64,000 nucleotides of DNA, from positions 67,352,871 through 67,416,870 of the forward strand of contig NC_080180.1 of the NCBI RefSeq assembly GCF_950295315.1, in the 5' to 3' direction. Positions 63,912 to 64,000 of the stretch are shown piece by piece (positions within the stretch are counted from its first letter, which is position 1; each line of letters starts with the position of its first letter). The notes below the pieces were generated by a model, which did no database searches, was not told the origin of the DNA, and was given only the letters and a program-made list of their open reading frames with translations. Source of the DNA: Erinaceus europaeus (lineage: Eukaryota > Chordata > Mammalia > Eulipotyphla > Erinaceidae). The translations under genes and the position numbers were made by a program.

Positions 63912-64000
63912 CTAGAAAAGTGGATTAGTGATATGATACCTTCACGTGCAGGCCATTTTTTTCTAAGGTGACTCTAGTAACAAGCATTTCCCAGCAACAA
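63912..64000. other. Intron 5' of the first exon in the window
   Basis: Only 89 bp are visible: a T-rich acceptor tract (rc of CTAGAAAAGTGG) and nothing else recognisable. Confidence 0.8.

Overview
This is mammalian nuclear DNA, and I read it as a 64-kb internal piece of one very large gene, BLTP1 (KIAA1109; the Tweek / Csf1 / LPD-3 family of bridge-like lipid transfer proteins). The gene lies on the minus strand. I can place 29 consecutive coding exons between 63911 (5' side) and 5026 (3' side). Each has AG/GT splice sites, every junction keeps phase, and the lengths sum to 5274 bp = 1758 codons with no stop. The first exons of the gene lie beyond 64000 and the C-terminal part lies before position 1. 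I made the assignment by recognising the protein sequence, not by a database search.

The repeats suggest a hedgehog (Erinaceus-like). About 40 copies of tRNA-derived SINEs are present, with an exact Pol III A-box-like TAGCGCAGCGGG and a B-box-like GGTTCGAGCCCC. An L1 lineage and a dispersed repeat of about 380 bp also match what I remember of Erinaceus europaeus. The species call is an inference.

Layout, in gene order. From 63.9 to 44.4 kb there are 12 short exons of the N-terminal, RBG-type lipid-groove region; their introns hold SINEs and a 1.9-kb L1 that is complete at its 5' end but truncated at its 3' end. From 41 to 27.7 kb there are seven exons, with introns carrying tandem arrays of 45, 101 and 52 bp and an odd U6 snRNA fragment. 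From 24.4 to 21.5 kb lie a Ser-rich exon and the 838-bp largest exon, with a 60-bp tandem array between them. From 21.5 to 17.4 kb is a 4,080-bp minisatellite of exactly 136 units of 30 bp that starts 24 bases inside the intron after the large exon. From 15.3 to 5.0 kb are eight more exons of the largely disordered central region; one splice donor was duplicated by an L1 insertion. From 5.0 to 1 kb is intron containing a 2-kb array of 42/43-bp units.

I found no second gene, no functional RNA gene, no CRISPR array and no prokaryotic system. The long open frames of more than 1300 codons on both strands at 17.4-21.7 kb are by-products of a stop-free 30-bp repeat. The items most worth a second look are the splice-donor-spanning L1 target duplication, the tailless L1 and U6 insertions, and the large array packed against a splice donor.
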